Under the pieces are notes generated by a model. The model searched no databases, had not been told where the DNA came from, and saw nothing but the letters and a program-made list of their open reading frames with translations. This document shows, one piece after another, positions 45,149-53,746 of a stretch of DNA of 64,000 nucleotides. The stretch spans positions 59,717 to 123,716 of the forward strand of contig JAHBUS010000009.1 in assembly GCA_019637955.1 (NCBI GenBank). Direction: 5' to 3'. Both the position numbers and the translations under genes were made by a program. This DNA comes from Pseudobdellovibrionaceae bacterium (GTDB lineage: Bacteria; Bdellovibrionota; Bdellovibrionia; Bdellovibrionales; Bdellovibrionaceae). Position 1 is the stretch's first letter, and each line of letters begins with the position of its first letter.

Positions 45149-46128
45149 GACGTCCTCACCTTCTCGTGAAAATACGAGGCCGTTTGGCGCGCGAAAGAGG
45201 GCCCTTCGAACACCAATGCCGCATAAACTTGCACAAGATCCGCACCCAAATCCAGTCTTTCCGCGACATCCGCAGGCGTTAAAACGCCGCCCGCCGAGAC
45301 GAGCAAGGGCTTCGAGCTGGAGGCTTGAAAGTGACGGACCGCGACTTTCAAGGCGGCCTTGGAACGTTCTTGAAGAAAGCGCCCCGAGAGACCGCCCGTT
45401 TCGGGCCAGTTCGAGTCGGGTGGGCGAGACAGCGTGGTGTTGGTGAGAATAAAACCCTCAGCTCCGTGCCCGGCGGCGACATCCAGGCTTTCGCGCAGGG
45501 CCGTTTCGCTCTCGTCGGGAGAGAACTTCACCAGAACGGGTTTGCCGTTCGAGTTTTCACGGGTGTGGGTCACCAGAGTGCCGAGCATCTCTTTGCTTTG
45601 CAGCGAGCGCAGGCCTTGGGTGTTGGGGCTCGACACGTTGATGACGATCGCGTCCACGAACGGGCTCAAAATCCGTGCGGCTTCGGCGTAGTCTTCGTGC
45701 GCTTTTTCGGGCGCGGTGTCGCGGTTCTTGCCCACGTTCGCGAACACCGGAACCGCTTGTGGTCCCAAGGTTTGCAAACGGGCGCGGACGTCGTATTGAC
45801 CCGCGTTCGGAAAGCCCATTTTGTTCCAAAGAAGTTTTTCGTTCCAATCGCGGTCCAGAATTTTGCCCGGATTCGGCTTTTGCGGACGGGGCGTGACGGT
45901 GCCGATCTCGGCAAAACCAAATCCCAAGCGCGACCAGCAGTCGAGGGTCTCGGCGTTTTTGTCCACGCCGCCAGAAACGCCCAGACGGTTCGCGAAAGAG
46001 AGGCCCTTCCAGGTGAAGGGTTTCCACTCCGGTGAGGTGCGAGACGGAAGGTCGCTGTAAAAGCGGACCCCCAGCGGCGCAAGTGCATGCGCCGCCGATG
46101 CGGAGAGAAATTTCCAAATTGGAATCAT
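45145..46128 (-). CDS. pyrD: Dihydroorotate dehydrogenase (quinone), class 2
   Basis: 327 residues. FMN-binding and active-site blocks: NRLGVSGGVDKNAE, IGTVTPRPQKPNPG, NKMGFPNAG, INVSSPNTQGLR with the class-2 Ser base, LVKFSPDES, TNTTLSRP and GGLSGR, LVSAGGVLTPADV and GADLVQVYAALVFEGP. A membrane-associating N-terminal helix is present. Oxidises dihydroorotate in pyrimidine synthesis, passing electrons to quinone. Overlaps gdhA by ATGA and mutT by GTGA. Confidence 0.95.
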   Translation of the reverse strand: MIPIWKFLSASAAHALAPLGVRFYSDLPSRTSPEWKPFTWKGLSFANRLGVSGGVDKNAETLDCWSRLGFGFAEIGTVTPRPQKPNPGKILDRDWNEKLLWNKMGFPNAGQYDVRARLQTLGPQAVPVFANVGKNRDTAPEKAHEDYAEAARILSPFVDAIVINVSSPNTQGLRSLQSKEMLGTLVTHTRENSNGKPVLVKFSPDESETALRESLDVAAGHGAEGFILTNTTLSRPPDSNWPETGGLSGRFLQERSKAALKVAVRHFQASSSKPLLVSAGGVLTPADVAERLDLGADLVQVYAALVFEGPSFARQTASYFHEKVRTS

Positions 46129-47426
46129 CGAGGATACAGTCCGCGCAGAAGCATCGCTTTTTGCAGGCGGTCGATCGACACGGCCATCGCGGCCGCGCGC
46201 ATGTCGACGTTCTTCTCTTTCGACATGGTGTAACCCTTGTCGAAAGCTTTGGTGATGATCGATTTCAGACGGTTGTTGATCTCATCTTCGTCCCAGAAGA
46301 ACGACATGATGTCTTGCACCCACTCGAAGTACGACACGACCACACCGCCACCGTTGGCGATGATGTCCGGAACGACGAAGACGCCTTTGGCGTGCAAAAT
46401 TTTGGTCGCATCATTGGTCACGGGACCGTTCGCGCCCTCGACGATCATTTTCGCCTGGATCTTGTCGGCGTTCTTCTCGGTGATCTGGCCCTCGAGGGCG
46501 CAGGGGAAGAGCGCGTCGACGGGGAGGCACAACAGCTCCTCGTTGGTGATATGTTGGCAGCGCGGGTAGTTGATCAGAGTTTTGTTTTCTTTGATGTGGT
46601 CGATCACGTCGGGGATGTTGAAGCCATCACCGTTGTAAATCGCGCCGCTCACGTCGCTGACCGCGACGATTTTAGCGCCGCGCTCGTGCGCGTAGAGAGC
46701 CGCGTGCGAACCCACGTTCCCGAAACCTTGCACCGCGATGGTCGCGCCTTTCATCGATTTGCCGACGCGCTCAAACGCGCGCTCGGCCACGAAGACCACG
46801 CCCAGGCCGGTCGCGCCCGCGCGTCCCAGCGAGCCGCCGATCTCGACGGGTTTACCGGTGACGACGCCGGGTTGAGCAAAGCCCGTCTCTTGCGAGTAGG
46901 TGTCCATCATCCAAGCCATGGTTTGCGAATCGGTGCCCACGTCAGGAGCGGGAATGTCTTTGGTCGGTCCGATGAACGGGCCGAGCTCCGAGGTGTAGCG
47001 TCGGGTGAGATTTTGTTTTTCGGTGCGCGAGAGTTTGGTCGGATCGCAAGTGATGCCGCCTTTACCGCCGCCGTAAGGAAGACCCATGACCGAGTTTTTG
47101 ATCATCATCAACGCCGCCAGGCCCGTGACTTCTCCGAAGCACACGTCTTGGTGGTAGCGGATCCCGCCTTTGTACGGGCCAAGGGTGGAGTTGTACTGAA
47201 CGCGATAACCGGTGAAAACTTTGATCGAGTAATCGTCCATGCGCACGGGGATGCTGACGGTGATGCCGCGCTTGGGACGCTTCAAGCGGCCCAAAATGTT
47301 CGGATCGCAGTTGATGAGTTTGGCGGCTTCATCGATCGACTGCAGGGCATTCACGAAGAGCGGGTGGTTCAGGTGCGATTCTTGGGGCGAAAAATAATCG
47401 GTCATCAGCGAAGAGTCAGAAGACAT
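46125..47426 (-). CDS. Glu/Leu/Phe/Val dehydrogenase (glutamate dehydrogenase)
   Basis: 433 residues, typical of hexameric enzymes. Substrate and catalytic blocks: YKGGIRYHQDV, LPYGGGKGGI with the catalytic Lys, and DIPAPDVGTD. The NAD(P)-binding Rossmann fold shows in VQGFGNVGSHAALY. The C-terminus has ANGGGVVVSYFEWVQ. Interconverts glutamate and 2-oxoglutarate. AAAGGAC precedes ATG. It heads a five-gene chain of overlapping genes ending in two glycosyltransferases. Confidence 0.93.
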   Translation of the reverse strand: MSSDSSLMTDYFSPQESHLNHPLFVNALQSIDEAAKLINCDPNILGRLKRPKRGITVSIPVRMDDYSIKVFTGYRVQYNSTLGPYKGGIRYHQDVCFGEVTGLAALMMIKNSVMGLPYGGGKGGITCDPTKLSRTEKQNLTRRYTSELGPFIGPTKDIPAPDVGTDSQTMAWMMDTYSQETGFAQPGVVTGKPVEIGGSLGRAGATGLGVVFVAERAFERVGKSMKGATIAVQGFGNVGSHAALYAHERGAKIVAVSDVSGAIYNGDGFNIPDVIDHIKENKTLINYPRCQHITNEELLCLPVDALFPCALEGQITEKNADKIQAKMIVEGANGPVTNDATKILHAKGVFVVPDIIANGGGVVVSYFEWVQDIMSFFWDEDEINNRLKSIITKAFDKGYTMSKEKNVDMRAAAMAVSIDRLQKAMLLRGLYPR

Positions 47427-47580
47427 GACTTAAAGTGTCCTTTCGATAGCTCTTGTTCGAGCGGCGCCAGGGGCGCATTGAGTTCATAGAGCGAAAACTC
47501 GATCCTAGGAGACTCCAAGGGGTCCGTCGAGTCTCCTTGCGGAGAGCCAAAAACCCCGAGATTGGCGAGGCGCAACAAAT

Positions 47581-49278
47581 GTGTTAGCTCCCTTGGCCAT
47601 GCTGGCTTTGCTTTTGGCCCTCTCAAGCCTTGCTTTCGGACAAGTTGCGTCGCCCTCGGCGTCGGGGACCGCGCTTTTTGAGTCGGTTCAGAGCCCTTTT
47701 TTCCAGATTCGCGCCGAATTCACTCCCTCGGTCCTCGGCGAGGACGAGCTTTTTTCAACCCTTTACCGATGGGACTTTTTGAAATACGAGCCCACCGGCA
47801 AGCAAAAGGTCTTCGACCCCGCTTGCGAATGGCAAAAACGTGAGCCGCGTGAGGTCAAAGACTTCGCTGAATTTTCGAGCAAATGGCAGGCGTACCGCGC
47901 CGAATGCTCAAGTTCGTTTCAAAACGGCTCCAACTGGGGCTGGGTGCACTTCTACAAGGTGATGTTCGAACGCTTCCGCATCCGGGAGCACCCGCGCCTG
48001 CGTCAAGTGAGCATGAAATACCCCAACGGCACCGTGGTCCACGCCCTCTTGGGCCTCAAAGACGACAAGCCGCGCCCCATGGTGGTTTTCCGCATGGGAA
48101 TTTTCTCGAATATCGACCAGATGTACGCCGAGCGCTTCTTGGTCATGCAGCTGTTCGAACAAAGCCCGTTCAACATCTTGGCGGTTGAAAGCATGACGGG
48201 TTCCGACTTCATTTCGCGCAACAAAAGTCGCACCTTTGCGGGCATGGATGAGGCCGTGCAGAACCTGCACATTCTGAAACACCTCCGCGACAAGTCCGAG
48301 CCGATCTCGCGCCTGGTGAGCAGTCTGCATTTGCTCGGGATTTCGATGGGTGCCAACGGCCAGCTCTTCACCCATATTCTGCAGTCGCACCAAGAGCCCA
48401 AACCTTGGGTGAACAGCACGCTCTTGCTGTGCCCACCGCTGCGTTTGCAAGAGACGCTCGATTACCATTTGAATCACCGCTGGCGCACGATGTTCATGAA
48501 CATGTGGGCCCGCAAGCGCCTCGCGCAGCTGCGCCGCGAAGACGCCGGTCTTCGTGACGACCATTTCTTGCAAGATCTCCTCGACAAAGTGGCCCGGACT
48601 TACAAGGGTCCCACCGAGGACGCGGCTTGGATTCGATGGCCCGCCGATTGGAACGAACGTAAAAAAGATTTTTGGAAGGGCAACGCGTTTCTCCCTTTGG
48701 TGAAAGACGTCCCGACGCCGCTTTTTATTTTGGCCACGCACGAGGACCCGATCGTGCCGTACCTGCTCAACTCCGGTTTGATCGAACGTCAGCAGGTGGA
48801 TTTGGGATCGGCCAAGGTTCTACTCTGGCCGCTCGAGAAATCGGCGCACTGCTCGCTCCCGGGCGCGTACGATTGGCGTGAAATGGCCTCGATTTTTCAG
48901 GACTACGTCTTGAGCCAGTCTCCCGAATTCGCCATGGACGAACAGTCGGTCAGTTTCGAAATCGACAACGAGATTCAAACCGAAATTTTGCGTCACGGAT
49001 TTTTTCCGCACCTGGAGATCCAGATCCGAGAAGGCGCTCGGGCCGCCGACGTCAAAGTGATGTTCTACCCGAAACAGCCGGTGTCGTTCTTGGACGAGCG
49101 CCAGATCAAAGGCCGCGCGGTTTCGATCTCCCTGGCCAGTTTGGATCTGGGATTTGACGGCCCCGCCAGTCTCCCGGCCGAAATCGAAATGGCCCGCCGC
49201 TGGCTGCACCAGAATCTGCGCCTGACGTACGAAAAACCCAACCGCATCAAGCTCACCTGGAAAACCGCCAAAATGTAG
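47581..49278 (+). CDS. Exported alpha/beta hydrolase
   Basis: 565 residues from GTG, with GAGG 10 nt upstream; an ATG six codons later is possible. A signal peptide (LALLLALSSLAFGQ) is followed by a domain of about 120 residues, then an alpha/beta hydrolase core: LLGISMGANGQL is the nucleophile elbow (GISMG), ATHEDPIVPY supplies the acid, and KSAHCSLPG the catalytic His. A beta-rich C-terminal part of about 130 residues follows (FPHLEIQIREG, VKVMFYPKQPVSF). Substrate unknown; the location outside the cytoplasm and extra modules suggest a lipase, esterase or depolymerase acting on external polymers. Confidence 0.82.
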   Translation: MLAPLAMLALLLALSSLAFGQVASPSASGTALFESVQSPFFQIRAEFTPSVLGEDELFSTLYRWDFLKYEPTGKQKVFDPACEWQKREPREVKDFAEFSSKWQAYRAECSSSFQNGSNWGWVHFYKVMFERFRIREHPRLRQVSMKYPNGTVVHALLGLKDDKPRPMVVFRMGIFSNIDQMYAERFLVMQLFEQSPFNILAVESMTGSDFISRNKSRTFAGMDEAVQNLHILKHLRDKSEPISRLVSSLHLLGISMGANGQLFTHILQSHQEPKPWVNSTLLLCPPLRLQETLDYHLNHRWRTMFMNMWARKRLAQLRREDAGLRDDHFLQDLLDKVARTYKGPTEDAAWIRWPADWNERKKDFWKGNAFLPLVKDVPTPLFILATHEDPIVPYLLNSGLIERQQVDLGSAKVLLWPLEKSAHCSLPGAYDWREMASIFQDYVLSQSPEFAMDEQSVSFEIDNEIQTEILRHGFFPHLEIQIREGARAADVKVMFYPKQPVSFLDERQIKGRAVSISLASLDLGFDGPASLPAEIEMARRWLHQNLRLTYEKPNRIKLTWKTAKM

Positions 49279-49301
49279 CTGCTACAAAGTGTGGAGGCGG
49301 C

Positions 49302-49314
49302 GCGGCCCGGCCGC
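49302..49314. repeat. GC-rich palindrome between convergent genes
   Basis: GCGGCC-c-GGCCGC lies in the 35-bp gap between the hydrolase and AlkB stop codons. It has no T run. Possible bidirectional termination or processing signal. Confidence 0.4.
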
Positions 49315-50174
49315 TACGCGAGCAGGTCTTTGAAGAAGGCGGAGGTCTTTCCGAGTTCTGCAACATAAGGCTTGATGTCTTCTTGCAGGTGTTTCGGAAA
49401 ACGCGCGAAGGGCTGGATGTGATCGCGCGGGACGTAGCGGAAGGTCAGGTTCAAACGGCGCGTTTCGAAATCGCCGGTGTAGGTGTCGAAGCGCTCACCG
49501 CGCTTGTCTTCCACGCGCTGCACGCGGTGAAAGAGATGCTTCTTGAAGCGGTCGCCGCCAAAAATTTGCAGCGACGAATCTTCGAGCCACTGCTGCAAAA
49601 CAACTTGGCTGCGCGACTGCTTGCCTTGACTCGACACGAACTGAAACAAGGCGCGGTCGCCGAACGAAATCGACGCCACCGGGCCGGGCTCAAAATCTTT
49701 GTGTTCGCCCACGCGCGCGACGTCTTCGCGCCGGCCGTCCGGCGAAACTTGCGAGCCGTAGTAATTGACCAAACAGGTGTTGAGCTCCCAGTCGCGCGGA
49801 ACGTCTTTGGCCGGAAAATGTCCGCGCACCATCGTCTGGATCTCGTTCACGATCGATTGCATGAAGGGCGGAAACGGCTCGGCCCGCACGCAGCGAAAGT
49901 CGAGGCCCTTGGGCGGATGATAATAGTTCAAACAGGCGAATTGCCAATTGCCGAGCCAATACACCGGGCGCAAGAGCCGGCGCTGCGATTGTCCCTCGGG
50001 CGGCGGGTTGCTCTCGGAAAACCGCTGCTCCCAAATCGGATGGTAAGCCTTCAGTTCGTCCAAGAACCGGGCGCGCGCTTTGGGATTTAAAAATTGCGAC
50101 CGGTAAATGAGGCCTTGGCCTCGCGGTGGGCCCTGCCCGGGACCACCTCGTGTCGCGGTGTTCGGTTTTGACAT
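49314..50174 (-). CDS. AlkB-like 2-oxoglutarate/Fe(II) dioxygenase
   Basis: 286 residues. The Fe(II) site is HxD...H: EHKDFEPG gives His and Asp, and KKHLFHRVQ the distal His. The 2-oxoglutarate Arg pair lies in TRRLNLTFRYV. CLVNYYG and ISFGDRALFQF are typical AlkB-family strands. Probably repairs alkylated nucleic acid, but a role on other substrates is not excluded. Divergent from the heptose kinase gene with only 29 bp between starts. Confidence 0.85.
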   Translation of the reverse strand: MSKPNTATRGGPGQGPPRGQGLIYRSQFLNPKARARFLDELKAYHPIWEQRFSESNPPPEGQSQRRLLRPVYWLGNWQFACLNYYHPPKGLDFRCVRAEPFPPFMQSIVNEIQTMVRGHFPAKDVPRDWELNTCLVNYYGSQVSPDGRREDVARVGEHKDFEPGPVASISFGDRALFQFVSSQGKQSRSQVVLQQWLEDSSLQIFGGDRFKKHLFHRVQRVEDKRGERFDTYTGDFETRRLNLTFRYVPRDHIQPFARFPKHLQEDIKPYVAELGKTSAFFKDLLA

Positions 50175-50203
50175 TGCCCTCCCATATCGACTTGAATGCG
50201 CCT

Positions 50204-51241
50204 ATGTCAAAAGCCATTTCGATCCCCGCATTTCCGGTCACTCCCGAACTTCGCCAGCGCCTCATCAATCACTTGCCAAAGCTGCAAGGGAAAAAAATTC
50301 TCATTCTGGGCGACGTGGGTCTCGACGAGTACGTGATGGGCGAGGTGCGCCGGATTTCTCCCGAAGCGCCGGTGCCGGTGGTCGAAGTCGATGCCGAAGA
50401 CCTGCGTTTGGGGCTGGCCGCGAACGTGGCGCAAAACATCCGCGCGATGGGCGGGGACCCTTGCCTCATCTCGGTGATTGGCCGCGATACCGGGGCGGAT
50501 CTGCTCAAAGGTTTGTTCTCGCGCACTCAGGTTCCGACCGACAACTTGGTGTTGGATGAAACCCGCCCGACCACACGCAAGGCCCGCATCATGGCCAAGC
50601 ACCATCACATCGTGCGCGTCGACCATGAGACCCGCCGCTTTTTGTCTCCCGAAACCGAAGCGCGCGTGATCGAACGGGTGGAGGCCGAAATCAAGTCGTG
50701 CGCCGCCGTCATCATCGAGGATTACGCCAAGGGCTTCGTCACGCCCACGCTGTTCAAATCGGTGGTCGCGATCGCGCACAAGAACTCAAAACCCGTGTAC
50801 GTCGATCCTCATCAGACCCGCAAAGGCGACGACTACAGTGGCTGCGATTTGATCAAACCCAACTTCGACGAGTCGGTCGCGCTCAGCGGCCTGAACGCCG
50901 ATGACCTTCGCCACAATCCCAATAAGGTGGTTGAGGTCGGCCAAACTCTGCAAAAGAAAACCGGCGCCAAGCAGGTGGTCATGACCCGCGGAAAAGACGG
51001 GATGACGATCTTCTCGGGCGACTCGATGACGCAAGTGCCGACCTTCGCGCGCCAGGTCTTCGACGTGACGGGCGCGGGCGACACGGTCATCGCGGCGTTG
51101 TCTCTGGGATTGGTGAGCGGTCTGAGCTTGCAGGAGGCCTGCGTGATGGCGAATTTCGCGGCGGGCGTCGTCGTCGCCCAAGTGGGCTGCGTGCCCTGCA
51201 CGGCCGCCGAGCTGGCGGCCGCGATGGCGGATGAAACTTAA
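50204..51241 (+). CDS. hldA: D-glycero-beta-D-manno-heptose-7-phosphate kinase (HldA/RfaE domain I)
   Basis: 345 residues from MSKAIS; no clear ribosome binding site. PfkB-type kinase of the RfaE type: ILGDVGLDEYVMGEV, then EAPVPVVEV (substrate strand), GLAANVAQNIRAMGG, and the anion-hole FDVTGAGDTVIAAL with its catalytic Asp. The nucleotidyltransferase domain found in bifunctional HldE is absent, so a separate HldC should exist elsewhere. Makes the phosphorylated heptose precursor for LPS inner core, supporting the heptosyltransferase at 30790. Confidence 0.9.
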   Translation: MSKAISIPAFPVTPELRQRLINHLPKLQGKKILILGDVGLDEYVMGEVRRISPEAPVPVVEVDAEDLRLGLAANVAQNIRAMGGDPCLISVIGRDTGADLLKGLFSRTQVPTDNLVLDETRPTTRKARIMAKHHHIVRVDHETRRFLSPETEARVIERVEAEIKSCAAVIIEDYAKGFVTPTLFKSVVAIAHKNSKPVYVDPHQTRKGDDYSGCDLIKPNFDESVALSGLNADDLRHNPNKVVEVGQTLQKKTGAKQVVMTRGKDGMTIFSGDSMTQVPTFARQVFDVTGAGDTVIAALSLGLVSGLSLQEACVMANFAAGVVVAQVGCVPCTAAELAAAMADET

Positions 51242-51254
51242 CGCAAATGCTTAG

Positions 51255-51271
51255 AAGGTGCCAGGCACCTT
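51255..51271. repeat. 17-bp palindrome AAGGTGCC-a-GGCACCTT
   Basis: Perfect inverted repeat in the 28-bp gap between the stop codons of converging genes, touching the protease stop. It could act as a bidirectional hairpin. GTGCC-GGCAC palindromes of this form occur as dispersed elements in many bacterial genomes (from memory), so a repeat family is possible. Confidence 0.6.
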
Positions 51272-52211
51272 AGTAGTCAATGGCGCGCGAACGGATCGTG
51301 TCCGAGTTGCGCAGCTGCGTGAACGACTCTTCGATCCAGGTTGCGTAGTTGGCCACGCTCGTGTGCGCGATGCCGATGCGGCAGGTGACGTCTTCTTGGC
51401 GCGTGAAATCGGGCTGATCCAAGTTGTCGACTTGCGAAGCGACGCCGATCACGCGGTATTCGCCGTCGGCATTACGGGCCAAGGCGGGTCCACCCGAATC
51501 GCCGGCGCAGGCGCCCGAGCCACCACGTTGATCAAAGTAAAGCACGGGCGAAGTCGCGAGCGGCAGCAGGCTCTTCGAGAAATCGCTGCCCGAGTAGGGT
51601 TTCACGTACGTGTACTTCAAATCGTGGGGATCAACGGCGGCGTTGGTGTTGTAATCCGTGCGTTTGCCGTAGCCCGTGAGGAGGACTTGCGTGTCGCTCT
51701 TCATGTCGAAGGTGCGGCCCACGAGTTTGAGGGTGCCGTAGTTCCAAGGCGCGGGGTTGGTCAAACGGATCATCGCAATGTCATCGCCGCCGCCGCGGGT
51801 GACGCCGTAACCGCGGTGAACGCGGACCGCCGAAACGGTTTGCAGCGCTGAACGGTTGTTGGCCTTCACGTCGCAGACGGGTTCAACCGAGAACATCACT
51901 TGGGTTTTCGACGCGATTTCCATGCGGTTCACGCAGTGAGCGGCAGTCAGAACGATGTTGCGGTCGATGAGAGAACCGGTGCAAAGCTCAATGCCCCCGC
52001 CTTCTTCGGTCAGGATGGCGACAACCCCGCGGCCAATCCAAGAATCTTTGTGGGCGCGGCGTCCACCGAATATACCGGGATTGCGCTCGCCCGCATTGGC
52101 ATCACACTGAAGCGTTTCGGACGCTCCGGGGCCGTCGCTGCTGCTGCTGTTGCCCAAGCAAGCGGTGAGAGCGAGGAAGAACGGCAGGACAAGCAAAAGA
52201 GACTTCGACAT
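51270..52211 (-). CDS. Trypsin-like (S1) serine protease lipoprotein
   Basis: 313 residues from MSKSLLLVL; a longer start exists but has no better signal. Lipoprotein signal ending ALTAC. The mature enzyme begins after a proregion at IFGGRR (trypsin IVGG equivalent). Catalytic triad: His in LTAAHC (about residue 92), Asp in GDDIAMIRL (about 142) and Ser in GDSGGPAL (about 237). Cys pairs fit two to three disulfides. The GACAGDSGG approach with Ala-Cys suggests non-tryptic specificity, though the S1 pocket cannot be read safely. Lipid anchor and pro-sequence suggest surface or periplasmic proteolysis, plausible for prey digestion. Confidence 0.9.
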   Translation of the reverse strand: MSKSLLLVLPFFLALTACLGNSSSSDGPGASETLQCDANAGERNPGIFGGRRAHKDSWIGRGVVAILTEEGGGIELCTGSLIDRNIVLTAAHCVNRMEIASKTQVMFSVEPVCDVKANNRSALQTVSAVRVHRGYGVTRGGGDDIAMIRLTNPAPWNYGTLKLVGRTFDMKSDTQVLLTGYGKRTDYNTNAAVDPHDLKYTYVKPYSGSDFSKSLLPLATSPVLYFDQRGGSGACAGDSGGPALARNADGEYRVIGVASQVDNLDQPDFTRQEDVTCRIGIAHTSVANYATWIEESFTQLRNSDTIRSRAIDY

Positions 52212-52522
52212 CACTGAAACCCCATCTTTCAGTTCTGGCACTTTTCCTGTGCCTGGTTGGTCAGTTCATTTGAACTTTGCGGCGTTTCTACCCAACAAAC
52301 ATGTCTTTTGCCAGTGCAGGCTCGGCGGCGGGTAAAACTTCTGTTTCTGACTGTTCACTGTTCGGAGTGCGTTCATTTGCTGAAGAAAATCAGATGCTTA
52401 CGAGAGAGCTCGTGTCGAGCGCGGAAGCCGCGCCGGGCCGATCTTCAAGGCTTGGAAACTTTTAGAGACCCTCAGCATCTTCATGGCGCCGAGCCGCCCC
52501 CTATGGTACATCCCAGGCCTCT
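52212..52522. other. Intergenic region between divergent protease and rlmN, nothing clear
   Basis: 311 bp. It should carry both promoters. A 62-residue open frame (52277-52465) has no ribosome binding site and is not supported. No repeat or hairpin of note. Confidence 0.5.
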
Positions 52523-53746
52523 ATGGAAACTCAAAAAAGCACGAAACAGCCCCGGTCGGTCGAAAGACCTTCGATGTCACCCGATGGCCGCCGTCCCTGG
52601 GACGTCGAAAATCCCGCGTTCCGTGAGGTCGTCGAGCCCGGACAGCCCGTGAATTTTTTTGGTCTCACCATGGACGATCTGAAAGCCTTTTTGAAAGGCC
52701 TCGGCAAAGAGCAATTCCGCGCGCAGCAAATTTACAAATGGGTTTATGAGCAAAAGGTCACCGATTTCGATCAGATGACCAATTTGTCCAAGAGCTTTCG
52801 CGACGAACTCAAAGGCAAGCTCTCGTTCGATCTTCCCAAAATTCTGTCGCACTTGAAATCGGTCGATGGCACGCAGAAGTTTTTATTCGACGTTCAAGGC
52901 AACACCGTCGAGGCGGTTTTGATCCCGTCGGACGAACGCCTCACGCTTTGCGTGTCCTCGGAAGTCGGTTGCAACATGGCCTGTAAGTTCTGTTTCACCG
53001 GCAAGCAAAAACTCAAGCGCCGTTTGACCGCTTCGGAAATCGTGGGTCAATTCCTGCAGGCCGAAGGCGCGCTCGGCGAAGGCCAGCGCATCACCAATAT
53101 CGTGTTCATGGGGATGGGCGAGCCGCTCGACAATCCGCAAGCCGTGTTCAAGTCGATCGAAGTTTTGCACAATCAATTCGGCCGCAATTTTTCGCGCCGT
53201 AAAGTGACCGTGTCGACCTCAGGCCTGGTGCCCGAGATGTGGCGCATCTCCGCTTCACGCACGCGCCTGGCCGTTTCGCTCAACGGTTATGACGAGGCCA
53301 GCCGCACGTCGATCATGCCCATCAACAAGAAGTACAATCTGGAGCAACTGCTGGAAGCCTGCCGCGACTACAACCGCGAGACGGGCGATCACGTCACGTT
53401 CGAGTACGTTCTCTTGAAAGGCATCACCGATCAGATCGAGCACGCGCGCAAGCTGCACGCGCTCACACGCGGGTTGCCCTGCAAGGTGAACATCATCCCG
53501 TTCAACGAGCACCCGGGTTCCGAATTCGAGCGCCCGTCGGACGAGCAGATTGAACTGTTTCATTCGGAGCTGATGCGTTTGGGAACTCACGTTCTCTTGC
53601 GCCGAACCATGGGGCGCGACATCTTCGCCGCCTGCGGACAGCTGACATCCGAGTTCGAAAACAAACCCCGCAGCATGGATATTTCAAATTCGAAAATTGG
53701 AGGAAACAATGTCCGAGATTTTAGTGGTTGGCAGCCTCGCGTATGA
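52523..53746 (+). CDS. rlmN: 23S rRNA (A2503) / tRNA (A37) C2-methyltransferase RlmN
   Basis: 407 residues. Radical SAM motif CNMACKFC (CxxxCxxC, about 151-158), then FMGMGEPLDN, VTVSTSGLVP, LAVSLNGYDE, EYVLLKGITD and NIIPFNEHPGSEF. The methyl-carrying Cys lies in AACGQL near the C-terminus. Relative to E. coli it has about 40 extra N-terminal residues of low complexity. It methylates A2503 in the ribosome and A37 in some tRNAs. Its last 38 bp overlap the next gene. Confidence 0.95.
   Translation: METQKSTKQPRSVERPSMSPDGRRPWDVENPAFREVVEPGQPVNFFGLTMDDLKAFLKGLGKEQFRAQQIYKWVYEQKVTDFDQMTNLSKSFRDELKGKLSFDLPKILSHLKSVDGTQKFLFDVQGNTVEAVLIPSDERLTLCVSSEVGCNMACKFCFTGKQKLKRRLTASEIVGQFLQAEGALGEGQRITNIVFMGMGEPLDNPQAVFKSIEVLHNQFGRNFSRRKVTVSTSGLVPEMWRISASRTRLAVSLNGYDEASRTSIMPINKKYNLEQLLEACRDYNRETGDHVTFEYVLLKGITDQIEHARKLHALTRGLPCKVNIIPFNEHPGSEFERPSDEQIELFHSELMRLGTHVLLRRTMGRDIFAACGQLTSEFENKPRSMDISNSKIGGNNVRDFSGWQPRV

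Noticed and set aside
46032..47489. 485-codon open frame antisense to the glutamate dehydrogenase
   Set aside because: The dehydrogenase is certain; the antisense frame is typical of GC-rich shadowing.
52277..52465. 62-codon frame between the protease and rlmN
   Set aside because: No ribosome binding site and no recognisable composition or motif.
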